64,000 nucleotides of DNA from Nocardia brasiliensis IFM 10847 (GCF_000710915.1 NZ_BAUA01000223.1:1-64000), one strand, 5' to 3'; positions 16,727-25,191 are shown, counted from the stretch's first letter. Notes: generated by a model not told the origin, from the sequence alone. Numbers and translations: made by a program.

Positions 16727-16860
16727 GCCGCTCGCGCGCGTAGCGCCCACCACATTTGCCCCGCCGCGGGCGAATATCGATGCTCGCGTGCACGCCGATC
16801 GAGGGCGCTCGCGCAAGGCCTTGTGCGTAAACACACTCGGCGATCCGCAGCGGGGTCACC

Positions 16861-16866
16861 TATGCT
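16861..16866 (+). promoter_or_regulatory. Leaderless -10 element of the metallophosphoesterase gene
   Basis: TATGCT six bases before the ATG at 16873. Confidence 0.5.
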
Positions 16867-16872
16867 GGGCAA

Positions 16873-17835
16873 ATGCCCGTGATCTCGACCTCTGCTGTCC
16901 GCACGACCGCGTTGGGAGCCGCTGGGGCGGCGGTGGCCGGAATCGGCTACGCCTCGCTGGTCGAACGCAACGCCTTCGTTCTGCGGGAGGCAACCATGCC
17001 GGTGCTCGCGCCGGGGTCGTCCTCGCTGCGGGTGCTACACATCAGCGATCTGCACATGACGCCCGGCCAGAAGCACAAGCAGCAGTGGCTGCGCGAACTG
17101 GACCGGCTGGAGCCGGATCTGGTCGTCAACACCGGCGACAACCTCTCCCACCAGAAGTCGGTACCCGCGGTAGTCCAGGCCCTCGGCGGATTGCTTTCCC
17201 GCCCGGGGCTTTTCGTTTTCGGGAGCAACGACTACTTCGCGCCGGTGCCGAAGAACCCGCTGAAATACTTCAAGAAGGATCACCGCCGCGTCTACGGCGC
17301 ACCGCTGCCGTGGAAAGACCTGCGCGCGGCCTTCACCGAGCGCGGCTGGCTGGACCTGACGCACGTGCGCCGCGACCTCGAGGTGGCCGGCATCCGCATC
17401 GCCACCGCGGGCGTGGACGACCCGCACCTGCAGCGGGACCGCTACGACACCATCGCGGGCACCCCGAACCCGTTGGCGGACTTACGCATCGGCCTGACCC
17501 ACTCGCCCGAGCCGCGGGTGCTGGACCGCTTCGCCGACGACGGCTACGACTTGGTCATGGCCGGGCACACGCACGGCGGTCAGCTGTGCCTGCCCGGATA
17601 CGGCGCGCTGGTCACCAACTGCGGTATCGACCGGTCCCGGGTGAAGGGCCCGTCGAAGTGGGGTGAGCACACCCAGTTGCACGTCTCCGCGGGCGTCGGT
17701 ACCTCGCCGTGGGCGCCGTACCGCTTCTGCTGCCGCCCCGAGGCGACCCTGTTGACGCTGGTCGCCGCGCCCCCGAAGCGTCCGGCGACGGACTCGGGCC
17801 AGGGCGTGTCCGCATCGGAGGCCATCGCCCGCTAA
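16873..17835 (+). CDS. Membrane-associated metallophosphoesterase
   Basis: Calcineurin-like phosphoesterase (320 aa), counterpart of Rv3683, which follows ponA2 in M. tuberculosis. The dimetal motifs are all present: HISDLHM (DxH), NTGDN (GDxxx), a GSND variant of GNHD in FGSNDYF, and GHTHGGQ. A hydrophobic N-terminal segment (about residues 10-27) may anchor it to the membrane. It resembles the YkuE/YaeI group, some members of which act on UDP-diacylglucosamine or similar phosphodiesters; the substrate here is unknown. The ATG is leaderless by its promoter spacing. Confidence 0.9.
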   Translation: MPVISTSAVRTTALGAAGAAVAGIGYASLVERNAFVLREATMPVLAPGSSSLRVLHISDLHMTPGQKHKQQWLRELDRLEPDLVVNTGDNLSHQKSVPAVVQALGGLLSRPGLFVFGSNDYFAPVPKNPLKYFKKDHRRVYGAPLPWKDLRAAFTERGWLDLTHVRRDLEVAGIRIATAGVDDPHLQRDRYDTIAGTPNPLADLRIGLTHSPEPRVLDRFADDGYDLVMAGHTHGGQLCLPGYGALVTNCGIDRSRVKGPSKWGEHTQLHVSAGVGTSPWAPYRFCCRPEATLLTLVAAPPKRPATDSGQGVSASEAIAR

Positions 17836-17873
17836 GGTCGCGTGCCGAGACTTGTGTCAGGCAGGGGACAACT

Positions 17874-19391
17874 GTGAGTGGATTCGACGACCGGCGCAAC
17901 GACCCGACGGTTCTGGGCCAGCCCGGTGTGCCGTACCCGTACCCGTCCGGCGACGCGCAATTCGACCCGTCCGCGCCCCAGGACGCGGGTGCCGAACAGC
18001 AGGGCCGACCGTGGAAGCGGGACTCCGGCTTCCATCAAACCTGGCAGCCGCCGGCCGGCTGGGCCGAACGCCAGGCTGAAGCGGGCCAGGGCGCCGATCC
18101 CACGCTGCAATGGCAGCCGAATGCCGCTGCGCCCGACCAGCATGCCGGAACCGACCCGAATCAGGCACGCCCCAACTATCAGTGGCAGCCGGGGCCGAGC
18201 GCGCCCGCGCCGACGGTGCAGTGGCAGCCGGGCGGCACCGCCCAGCCCCCGGGATGGCAGTCCCCGGCGCAGGCCGACCCGACGCTGCTGGCACAGCCGG
18301 TGTCGGGCGGGACCGCGCAGGGCGGCGGTTTCGGTGAGCCGGCCGGGTTGTGGCAGCCGAGCCTGGGAGCCGACCCGAATCAGCATCGCGCGGCCGAAGC
18401 CGCGCCGACGCTGCTCGGTTATCCACAGGCCACTCGACTAGGCCAGCCCGACCCCGGGCTGCAATGGCAACCGGCGCCCGGCCAGTACGGCGAGGTGCCG
18501 CCGATCGAGCAGTATCAAGCCCCCGCGTACGGCACGCCGCAGTACAGCCAACCGAGCGGCTACGGGCCGCAGAGCGGGTTCGGCGGGCCGCCGCAGGCAC
18601 CCGGCCATGGCACGGGCGGACAGCAGCCGGGTGGTCGCGGCAAGGCGGCGTTACTGATCGGACTCGTGGTGCTCTTGGTCGCGGCGGGTGCGGTGACAGC
18701 GGTCACTTTGGCCATGCGCGGCTCGGACGACTCTGCGGCGCAAGAGAACTCGCCGTCCATGGTCAGCGCGCTCACACCGAGCGCGAGCACCGAGCCGGCC
18801 CCGACCAAGACCACCTCCGCGGCGCCGACCACCAACCCCAACGGCCGCAACGAAACCCCGGTGATCCCCGGCTATCAGGTGGTCGTCGCGCCCGACCGGG
18901 GCGCCGCGTACGACGTGCCCAGCGGCTGGACGATCGCGCCGGAGACCGCCATCGGCGGGTTCGGCGAACCACCGAACGCGGTCGCGGGCAAGGGATATGC
19001 CAGCGACGGCAAGGGCTACTGCCCCGGCTCCACCCGCACGGTGTCCTTCCTCACCGGTTCGCAGAGCCCCGATTCCGCCACGGCGGCAACCGATCTCGGT
19101 ACCCGGACGGCCAAGCTCGCCTACACCGCCTCGTCCAACGGCACGCCGAGCGCGCCGGTGCCGCTCGAATCGCTGGACGGCACCCAGCACGGCATGTTCG
19201 TGGAGACCAAGGGCACCGTCACCCAGGCCAAGCCCGGCTGTGCGACGGCCTACTCGGTCTTCACCGTGGCCTACCCCACCGACAGCGGCAACTTCGTCAT
19301 GGTGATCGCCGCCGACACCGGCGTGCCGAACGCCCTCGACGCCGACACCGCCAAGCGCATCTTCACCAGCATCCGCGCGCACGACGGCTAG
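17874..19391 (+). CDS. Proline/glutamine-rich single-pass membrane protein, unknown
   Basis: Protein of 505 aa that I do not recognise. Residues 1 to ~250 are low complexity, rich in Pro, Gln, Gly and Ala. They carry at least six WQP motifs (QWQP or similar) and repeated blocks such as DPTVLGQP, DPTLLAQP and APTLLGYP. One membrane helix lies at about 258-281. A Ser/Thr/Pro linker (about 290-325) and a compact external domain of about 180 residues with Cys in GKGYCPGS and PGCATAYS follow. The topology suggests a cytoplasmic disordered tail and an exported domain, a plan common in mycolic-acid actinobacteria. The GTG start is preceded by AGGGGA. Confidence 0.75.
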   Translation: MSGFDDRRNDPTVLGQPGVPYPYPSGDAQFDPSAPQDAGAEQQGRPWKRDSGFHQTWQPPAGWAERQAEAGQGADPTLQWQPNAAAPDQHAGTDPNQARPNYQWQPGPSAPAPTVQWQPGGTAQPPGWQSPAQADPTLLAQPVSGGTAQGGGFGEPAGLWQPSLGADPNQHRAAEAAPTLLGYPQATRLGQPDPGLQWQPAPGQYGEVPPIEQYQAPAYGTPQYSQPSGYGPQSGFGGPPQAPGHGTGGQQPGGRGKAALLIGLVVLLVAAGAVTAVTLAMRGSDDSAAQENSPSMVSALTPSASTEPAPTKTTSAAPTTNPNGRNETPVIPGYQVVVAPDRGAAYDVPSGWTIAPETAIGGFGEPPNAVAGKGYASDGKGYCPGSTRTVSFLTGSQSPDSATAATDLGTRTAKLAYTASSNGTPSAPVPLESLDGTQHGMFVETKGTVTQAKPGCATAYSVFTVAYPTDSGNFVMVIAADTGVPNALDADTAKRIFTSIRAHDG

Positions 19392-19471
19392 ACCGCCACG
19401 CGATACCCCCGCTGAACAGGCGGTTTAACGTCCAGGCCGTCCCTGTTGTAAGCTACTGCAGGTTCGATTCA

Positions 19472-19546
<75 letters not shown>

Positions 19547-19563
19547 TCGTGGTTGAGACGAAC

Positions 19564-19600
19564 AGTTCGCCCCCTGCCCAACGGCAGGGGGCGAACTTGT
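19564..19600 (+). terminator. Terminator of tRNA-Pro
   Basis: Perfect 15-bp stem (19564-19578 with 19583-19597), four-base loop CAAC, followed by TGTTT. Confidence 0.85.
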
Positions 19601-19799
19601 TTCCGATGGTTCTTTCGCGAGCAGAGTCGAGGGCTGCGCCGCCTACCACTGCAGCGATTACCCCACGAAGACGGAGCCGTGCCTGCGTATCAATCGCGAT
19701 GTCGACATGCTCGTCTCAGAAGTGCCGCTGCACTACAACTCGACCTCGGCGTCGACTGACCACGATCTCGAATTCCGACCTCTCGCTACACAGTCGCGC
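19601..19799 (+). other. Orphan protein-like frame next to tRNA-Pro
   Basis: One plus-strand frame from 19605 reads like protein, including GCAAYHCSDYP, EPCLRINRDVDMLV and EVPLHYNSTSASTDHD, with no plausible start. The frame runs on antisense into the TetR gene. It may be a remnant or chance. No other gene is visible in these 200 bases. Confidence 0.3.
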
Positions 19800-20582
19800 T
19801 CACTCGGCGGCGGCTATTTCCTGGGCGATGCCGTTGAGGATGATCTCCAGGGTGACGGTGAAGTCCGGGTCTTCGGTGGGGTCGGCGGGGGCGGCGGGCG
19901 GGGGGTCGAAGACGGTGGAGCTGAAGAGTTTCGCGGCTTCCGGGTAGCGGGACGGGTCGACCAGGGCGGCCAGGGAGCGGGTGTAGGCCTGGTTGACCTG
20001 GGCCTCGTCGAGACCGGTGTCCGCGCGTCCTTCGGCCAGCTGCTGGGTGAGCAGGCTGGCTTGGCGGACGTGACCGCTGACCAGCATCATGACGGCGACC
20101 TTGGTGGCCCAGTCGAGCGGCGTGCCGGCCAGCACCCGCAGGTGCGCGTCCATCCAGCCGACGGTGTTCGGGCCACGCGGCGGACCCGAGATCGGCAGCT
20201 GCGGCAGCCACGGATGCCGTAGGTGGGTGGCGCGCAGCGCGTGCGCCCAGCGCCGCAGCTCGGCGCGCCAATCGGCGGGCGCCAGCGGGAATTCGGGTGG
20301 CGGGCCCGCCGCGTGATCGGCCATCAGCTCGAAGAGCTCGTCTTTGGACCCGACGTGCCGATACAGCGCCATCTTCGTGAAGCCCAGGGCGACTTTCATC
20401 AGCGTGACGCCCGCGAGCCCGTCACGATCGGCCAGTTCCACGGCCTTGCGCACCACCAGGTCGACGTCGAGCTCGGCGGGCCGTCCCAGCCGCTGCGGTG
20501 GCGACGCGAGCCGCCACAACCTGCTCAGTTCCGCGGGCATTGCCTCGTCGGGCACTGCGGGCACCTTCCTCGGGATCGGCAC
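19800..20582 (-). CDS. TetR-family repressor of the DUF418 gene
   Basis: TetR/AcrR regulator (260 aa). The helix-turn-helix lies at about residues 45-85 (VVRKAVELADRDGLAGVTLMKVA...KMALYRHVGSKDELFELM), and the C-terminal part resembles the TetR_C_1 ligand domain. It is divergent from the DUF418 membrane-protein gene. Two palindromes with a shared GATAGTATC core lie between the two starts. The first ATG gives an unusually long N-terminus of about 40 residues; an in-frame ATG at 20540 is an alternative. Confidence 0.88.
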   Translation of the reverse strand: MPIPRKVPAVPDEAMPAELSRLWRLASPPQRLGRPAELDVDLVVRKAVELADRDGLAGVTLMKVALGFTKMALYRHVGSKDELFELMADHAAGPPPEFPLAPADWRAELRRWAHALRATHLRHPWLPQLPISGPPRGPNTVGWMDAHLRVLAGTPLDWATKVAVMMLVSGHVRQASLLTQQLAEGRADTGLDEAQVNQAYTRSLAALVDPSRYPEAAKLFSSTVFDPPPAAPADPTEDPDFTVTLEIILNGIAQEIAAAE

Positions 20583-20608
20583 ATCAGGACCGGTTGCATA
20601 CTAGTCGC

Positions 20609-20635
20609 ATAGATAGTATCTATTGGATAGTATCC
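20609..20635. promoter_or_regulatory. Double palindromic operator (TetR/DUF418)
   Basis: ATAGATA-G-TATCTAT (20609-20623) is a perfect 15-bp palindrome. GGATA-G-TATCC (20625-20635) repeats its core. The two GATAGTATC cores are 14 bases apart. They lie between the diverging TetR and DUF418 genes and are the likely binding sites of the TetR protein. Confidence 0.7.
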
Positions 20636-20680
20636 CTTAGACATTTAAGTCTCGCGGTCAATCGAGGAAGCTGGCACCCC

Positions 20681-21862
20681 ATGACCGATCAACTGGTCAC
20701 GCCGCGCACCCGCGTCTACGACGTAGACGCGCTACGCGGCTTCGCCCTGTTGGGCATTTTCATCGTCAACATCACGTTCATGTCGTCCGGCTACCCGGGG
20801 AACCTGGTGACCGATCCGGCGTTCGCCGGCCCCGTCGACGAGGTGGTTCGCGGACTGTCCACGGTCTTCGTCGACATGAAGTTCTATCTGCTGTTCTCGT
20901 TCCTGTTCGGCTACAGCTTCACCTTGCAGCTGACCTCGGCGGCCGACGCGGGCGCGGCGTTCGAGCCGCGCATGCTGCGGCGCATCGCCGGGCTGTTCCT
21001 CATCGGTGTCGCGCACATCGTGTTCCTGTACGGCGGCGACGTGCTCACCACGTACGCGCTCGCCTGTCTCGCCCTGTTCCTGCTGCGACGGGTCACCGAT
21101 CGGACCGCGCTGCGCATCGCCGGCGTGCTCTACGGCCTGGTGCTGTCAAGCCTGCTGATCAGCGGCCTGTTCCTGAATACCTCGGCATGGCTGCCCGCGC
21201 CGGAACAGGCGCGAGCCAACGCCGAGCAAACAACCGCGGCCATGCTCGGTGGCTGGGGCGAGATCATCGGCACCCACCTCGACGGACTCCCGCTGCTGAT
21301 TCTGCAGGCCATTACCCTGCAGGGGCCGACCGCTCTGGCCATGTTCCTGCTCGGCCTGATCGCGGGGCGCCGCAAGCTGCTGGCGCGGGTACGTGGTGAC
21401 GAACCGGTGCTGCGCCGCATCCAGTGGATCGGGTTCTCGATCGGCTTGGCGGGCAGCGTGCTCTACACCCTCGGCGGCGGCACCGGCACGACGCTCGCGG
21501 TGGCGGTCAGCGTCGCCACCGCGCCGCTGCTGTCGGCCGCGTACGTCGCGACGCTGCTACGGCTGATGCACAGCCCCCGCACCGCGTGGATCCGCACCGC
21601 GCTGGCCCCGGCCGGACGGATCGCGCTGACCAACTATCTCGGTCAATCCGCGATCGGCCTGCTCCTGTTCACCGGCATCGGTTGCGGCTGGGCGGGCCGC
21701 CTGTCGCCGGCCGCGACCATGGCAGTGGCGGTGCTCATCTTCGGACTCCAGTTGGCGGTCAGCGCGGTGTGGTTACGCCGCTACCGGTACGGCCCCGCCG
21801 AATGGGTCCTGCGGTGGATCACCAATGCCCACCGCCCCGCCTGGCGCAGCACGCCGGGGTGA
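20681..21862 (+). CDS. DUF418 multi-pass membrane protein
   Basis: Integral membrane protein of 393 aa with about nine to ten helices. It starts with RVYDVDALRGFALLGIFIVNI, the hallmark of the DUF418/YeiB family, related to membrane acyltransferase-like proteins. The C-terminal DUF418 domain includes the family pattern PAGRIALTNYLGQS and PAEWVLRWIT. Substrate and function are unknown; family members are suspected transporters or modifiers of small molecules. It is probably under control of the divergent TetR gene. The ATG at 20681 is chosen because the frame upstream overlaps the operator and the TetR gene. Confidence 0.88.
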   Translation: MTDQLVTPRTRVYDVDALRGFALLGIFIVNITFMSSGYPGNLVTDPAFAGPVDEVVRGLSTVFVDMKFYLLFSFLFGYSFTLQLTSAADAGAAFEPRMLRRIAGLFLIGVAHIVFLYGGDVLTTYALACLALFLLRRVTDRTALRIAGVLYGLVLSSLLISGLFLNTSAWLPAPEQARANAEQTTAAMLGGWGEIIGTHLDGLPLLILQAITLQGPTALAMFLLGLIAGRRKLLARVRGDEPVLRRIQWIGFSIGLAGSVLYTLGGGTGTTLAVAVSVATAPLLSAAYVATLLRLMHSPRTAWIRTALAPAGRIALTNYLGQSAIGLLLFTGIGCGWAGRLSPAATMAVAVLIFGLQLAVSAVWLRRYRYGPAEWVLRWITNAHRPAWRSTPG

Positions 21863-21957
21863 CACCCCTCACCATCGCGTTGCTCGGCGCGGTTCGGCCG
21901 GGAGGGTGGCTCGCCTTGGGGCAGAATCGGTTTCGCCCCCCTCCGAAAGGCTGAATC

Positions 21958-22698
21958 ATGCGCGCACCCGCCGAGGACGTCACCGGAACGCTGGCCGGGA
22001 AGACCGTGCTGATCACCGGTGGCGACACCGGCGTCGGCAAGAAGATCGCCGTTTCGCTCGCCGCGCAGGGCGCGCAAGTGGTGATCCAGCACCCGCACGC
22101 ACCGGAATCGGCCGCCGATGTGGTCAAGGAGATCACCGGTTCCGGCGGTTCCGCGCTGGCGCTCGCGGCCGATATCGGCGATCGTCTCGAATACGAGGAA
22201 CTGGTGCAGGCGCTGCTCGAAGAGTGCGGGCGCTGGGACGTGCTGGTGACCACCACGGCTGCCGCGCTCACCACGCCCCTGGCCGAACTCACCGCCGACG
22301 AATTCGACAGCGCCTTCGCGACACCGGCGCGCGGCGTGCTGCACGGCCTGCAACTCGCCTCGGCGCATCTGGCCGACGGCGGGCGGGTCATCACCGTCGC
22401 GAACGCCGCCCCGTCGGGCACCACCGTCGAGGAGGCCGCCGCGGGGGCAATCGCGGAGTTCACCCGCGTCCTGGCCGCGGACTTCACGCCGCGGCGCATC
22501 GCCGTCAACGCGGTGAGCGCGACGACCGGCAGCCCCGACCCGGACGCGGCCGCCACGGCGCGCCTACTCGGCCCCGTGAGCGAAACAACCGAAATCTCGG
22601 ACGTGGTCGTGTTTCTGGCGAGCGACGCCGCCGAAGCGGTCACTGCGCAGCACATTCGGATCGCCGAAGGCGGCGCGGGAACCGGAAAGATCGCCTGA
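21958..22698 (+). CDS. SDR-family protein lacking catalytic residues
   Basis: Short-chain dehydrogenase/reductase fold (246 aa). The Rossmann nucleotide motif is present as TGGDTGVGKKIA (about residues 20-31) together with AADIGD. The NNAG motif is replaced by TTTAAAL. Where the catalytic Tyr-x-x-x-Lys should be (after VITVANAAPSG) the chain reads TTVEEAAAGAI, with no Tyr or Lys. The only tyrosine in the protein is at about residue 81. So it can probably bind a nucleotide but not do classical SDR chemistry. GAAAGG lies seven bases before the ATG. A hairpin follows the gene. Confidence 0.85.
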   Translation: MRAPAEDVTGTLAGKTVLITGGDTGVGKKIAVSLAAQGAQVVIQHPHAPESAADVVKEITGSGGSALALAADIGDRLEYEELVQALLEECGRWDVLVTTTAAALTTPLAELTADEFDSAFATPARGVLHGLQLASAHLADGGRVITVANAAPSGTTVEEAAAGAIAEFTRVLAADFTPRRIAVNAVSATTGSPDPDAAATARLLGPVSETTEISDVVVFLASDAAEAVTAQHIRIAEGGAGTGKIA

Positions 22699-22743
22699 GG
22701 CGCATATCGGCGAATATCGAGCAACGAGATATTCCGCCGAATT

Positions 22744-22764
22744 TCACCGGGGCCACCCCGGTGA
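22744..22764 (+). terminator. Hairpin after the SDR-like gene
   Basis: Perfect TCACCGGGG-CCA-CCCCGGTGA stem-loop 45 bases after the stop, without a T-run. Probably a terminator. Confidence 0.5.
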
Positions 22765-22861
22765 TCCCGGGGCCGCCCCGACGGAATAACGCAATGGCGC
22801 ATAAACTACCTCGATCCGGACAGCGTGTGCCGTGCAGCCGCCGAACATGCGAGCAAACGCC

Positions 22862-22867
22862 TACGCT
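22862..22867 (+). promoter_or_regulatory. Leaderless -10 element of the GNAT gene
   Basis: TACGCT eight bases before the ATG at 22876. Confidence 0.4.
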
Positions 22868-22875
22868 GTTGATTT

Positions 22876-23370
22876 ATGACCCGCGTTACCGCGCAAGGGA
22901 ACACAGTGGACATCGCGACAGCGTCAACGACGCCCGTGTATCGGTTGGCCGCACTCTCCGATCTCGCCCGTGTCGCGGCGGTCGAGCAGGAACGGTTCGG
23001 GGCCGACGCCTACCCCTATTTCGTGTTGCGCCAGCTCTTCGACCTGCACGGCTGCGACTGGCTGGTCGCGGAAGTGGACGACGTCGTCTGCGGGCACCTG
23101 TTGGTCGCCCTCACTCCCGATCGGCGTGCCTGGTTGCTCAGCTTCGCCGTCACCGAGAGCAAGTGCGGCCGGGGTTACGGGTCAACCCTTTTAGCGCAGG
23201 CGATCGAGCTGTGCAGCCGACACTCGGTGCGCAGCATCCTGATAACCGTCCGGCCAACCAACCAGTCGGCCTATAACCTTTACAAGCGAATGGGTTTCAC
23301 CTGGACCGCTTACGAGGAACACTACTTCGGCATCGGCGAGCCTCGCGACATACTCGAGTACAAACTCTGA
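22876..23370 (+). CDS. GNAT-family N-acetyltransferase, RimI-like
   Basis: Acetyl-CoA-dependent N-acetyltransferase of 164 aa. The acetyl-CoA pyrophosphate loop is KCGRGYGSTLL, after the central strand WLLSFAV. The C-terminal pattern NQSAYNLYKRMGFTWTAYEEHYF is that of RimI-type protein N-terminal acetyltransferases. The first ~15 residues are variable. The substrate is unknown. It ends convergently with a decayed gene on the minus strand. Confidence 0.85.
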   Translation: MTRVTAQGNTVDIATASTTPVYRLAALSDLARVAAVEQERFGADAYPYFVLRQLFDLHGCDWLVAEVDDVVCGHLLVALTPDRRAWLLSFAVTESKCGRGYGSTLLAQAIELCSRHSVRSILITVRPTNQSAYNLYKRMGFTWTAYEEHYFGIGEPRDILEYKL

Positions 23371-23399
23371 CGGACCACGATTCTCGAACGTCGAGCGTG

Positions 23400-23743
23400 A
23401 GAGCCACGTTCATGATGCGAATTCCATTGCGCCACGGAAAGCCGATCGCGCACTTGCCAGATCAGCGTGGTCCACTGCCTAGAGAATCCCGGATCGGATT
23501 GCAGACCGCGTAAATCGGCGGGGGTATGCGCCCCGGGGCATCCACAGGCTCGCCAGATGTTGTGGCACGGCAGCCGGGATCTCACCTCGTTGCGGCGCGG
23601 CCGCGGGAAATCGGTCCGCCTGCGCCAGCGCCTGGCAGACGGCGGTCAGCACCCAGTCATGCACCGCCAGATCTGCGCAGCGGGCCGGAACCGATTCGAG
23701 TCCGGCCTCATGCGGACCACTACCCAACCAGCAGCGGTGCCAT
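23400..23743 (-). pseudogene. Decayed gene, possibly the C-terminus of a SCO2521-family protein
   Basis: On the minus strand an ATG at 23743 directly follows the stop of the SCO2522-family gene, but its frame closes after seven codons. Protein-like sequence resumes in a second frame (CADLAVHDWVLTAVCQALAQA...HLASLW) and then moves to a third (GAHTPADLRGLQSDPGFSRQW, then QVRDRLSVAQWN). Joined, these resemble the C-terminal region I remember for SCO2521-family proteins, which sit next to SCO2522 in Streptomyces. At least two frameshifts are needed. The family match is from memory and tentative; the broken reading frame is seen directly. Confidence 0.45.
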
Positions 23744-24760
23744 TCACGTTCCGTCCCACAGCAAATGGGAAACGCGGTCGGAGATCTTGCGCGACACCGT
23801 CACCGGCACCTCCTCCGCGGCGCCGCCGGCGATGAGCTGATCGATCACGGCACGATCCACATCCAGGTGATCCAGTATCACCTGCGTCGAATGGACCAGA
23901 GCGGCACGATGTTTGGGCACGATCGACATCGACCGATAGGCCGCGAACGGTGGCGCATCGTGGGCAAGTCGCATTACTGCCGGTAGCTCCTGCCACCGGC
24001 TCGGCCACTGCGCTTCCGGCGCGACGACCTGCGGCCGCACGACCGCCGCACCGTGGTGGCGCAGCACGCCGAGCCGCAGCAGCTGCCAGACCGCGGCGAG
24101 CATCGGCGCCGACCACCGGCGGTGAGCTTCGTTGCGCCCGTTGGCGGACTCGGTGCGCTCACTCCACAACTGCACATCCAGGAAGATCGAATGCTCGCTT
24201 CGGCCGAACTCTTCCGCGGGCCGAAACGGCAGCATCCAGGTGTGCTGCGGTTGTTCGCCGTCCGACGGGCGGCGGCCGTTGCACAACCAGCCGGACTCCG
24301 CGGTCGGCGGGCGACGCCCGGCCGACGACGAAACGTCCGGCTCGGCAACGATACTGGCCGCGACCAGCTCAGCGAGGCTGATCGGCGCACCTGATGACCC
24401 GCCGTCGTCCCCCGGAATCCCCGTCGCGCAACCTGATTGGCGGGCCAGATAGTCGATCCGCACACCGGCTTCGTCCGCCGCGGTGAGCAACTTGCCGAGG
24501 ATGTCGCGCGGATCGGCGTTCGGCGCGGTGTAGTCGTCGACGAAATAGCAGGTACTCACTCGCACTCGGGAGCCGAATTCCGCGCGGGCGACGGCGATGA
24601 ACGCATCGGCCAACGGCGCGATCCCGCGAAACCGACGCAGCACCTGATCCATATCGTGCGCGATCTGAGGCACCGAGAAATGGCCGACCTCGAGCGACAG
24701 ATGCGACAGCGGCACCTGCTCGATCCGGGCCTGTTCCCCGTGCTCGCTGTAGCCCATCAC
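23744..24760 (-). CDS. SCO2522-family protein
   Basis: Protein of 338 aa matching the uncharacterised SCO2522 family of actinobacteria. The family signatures are VPLSHLSLEVGHF near the N-terminus, RVSTCYFVDDY (about 70-80), IDYLARQSGC, RRPPTAESGWLCNG, the SIFLDVQLW strand, WSAPMLAAVWQLLRLGVLR, and LPAVMRL...PPFAAYRSMSI. In Streptomyces it belongs to a set with SCO2521, a P-loop protein (SCO2523), SCO2524 and a methyltransferase (SCO2525). Here only this gene is intact and a broken neighbour follows. The biochemical role is unknown. No signal peptide or membrane helix is seen. Confidence 0.72.
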   Translation of the reverse strand: MMGYSEHGEQARIEQVPLSHLSLEVGHFSVPQIAHDMDQVLRRFRGIAPLADAFIAVARAEFGSRVRVSTCYFVDDYTAPNADPRDILGKLLTAADEAGVRIDYLARQSGCATGIPGDDGGSSGAPISLAELVAASIVAEPDVSSSAGRRPPTAESGWLCNGRRPSDGEQPQHTWMLPFRPAEEFGRSEHSIFLDVQLWSERTESANGRNEAHRRWSAPMLAAVWQLLRLGVLRHHGAAVVRPQVVAPEAQWPSRWQELPAVMRLAHDAPPFAAYRSMSIVPKHRAALVHSTQVILDHLDVDRAVIDQLIAGGAAEEVPVTVSRKISDRVSHLLWDGT

Positions 24761-24846
24761 GGCTCAGCACCCCATCGCGTCCCGGCGCGCACACGCCACC
24801 TCATCCAACTGGACCAGCCCCGTTCCCACGCACGCCGACTCTGAAA

Positions 24847-25191
24847 GTGTGCGCCCCATTCCCACCCCCAGCCAACCCCCGGCGCACTGTTGCCGACATC
24901 CTGGACGACGCCTTGATCGGATTCCGCATCCGCAGGCACGGCTACCTCGTGCGCGCGGCGATCGATGAGCGCACCGCGTCGCGAGACTTCACAGCCTGGA
25001 CCGAGATCGGACTGCTGGCCACGCGGGGCGCGACCCGCGGACGCCACTACGTGGCCGGGCCGAAGCTGCTGGAACTCCGGTCGGTCGTCCGGGCGGAAGT
25101 ACCGCGGCGGCTTCTTGATCCTCAGCCCGAGCTGCGGGCCGAGTTGCGCACGCTTCGAGTGGGCGAGTTACGGGGTGCTTACTTGGGGTGA
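24847..25191 (+). CDS. Short hypothetical protein, possible Fic-type winged-helix fragment
   Basis: Frame of 114 aa starting at GTG. Residues ~40-75 (GYLVRAAIDERTASRDFTAWTEIG and LLATRGATRGRHYVAGPKL) resemble the C-terminal winged helix of Fic-domain proteins, but no HPFxxGNGR Fic motif is present. It is divergent from the SCO2522 gene with 86 bases between. It may be a truncated remnant rather than a functional gene; the assignment is weak. Confidence 0.35.
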   Translation: MCAPFPPPANPRRTVADILDDALIGFRIRRHGYLVRAAIDERTASRDFTAWTEIGLLATRGATRGRHYVAGPKLLELRSVVRAEVPRRLLDPQPELRAELRTLRVGELRGAYLG

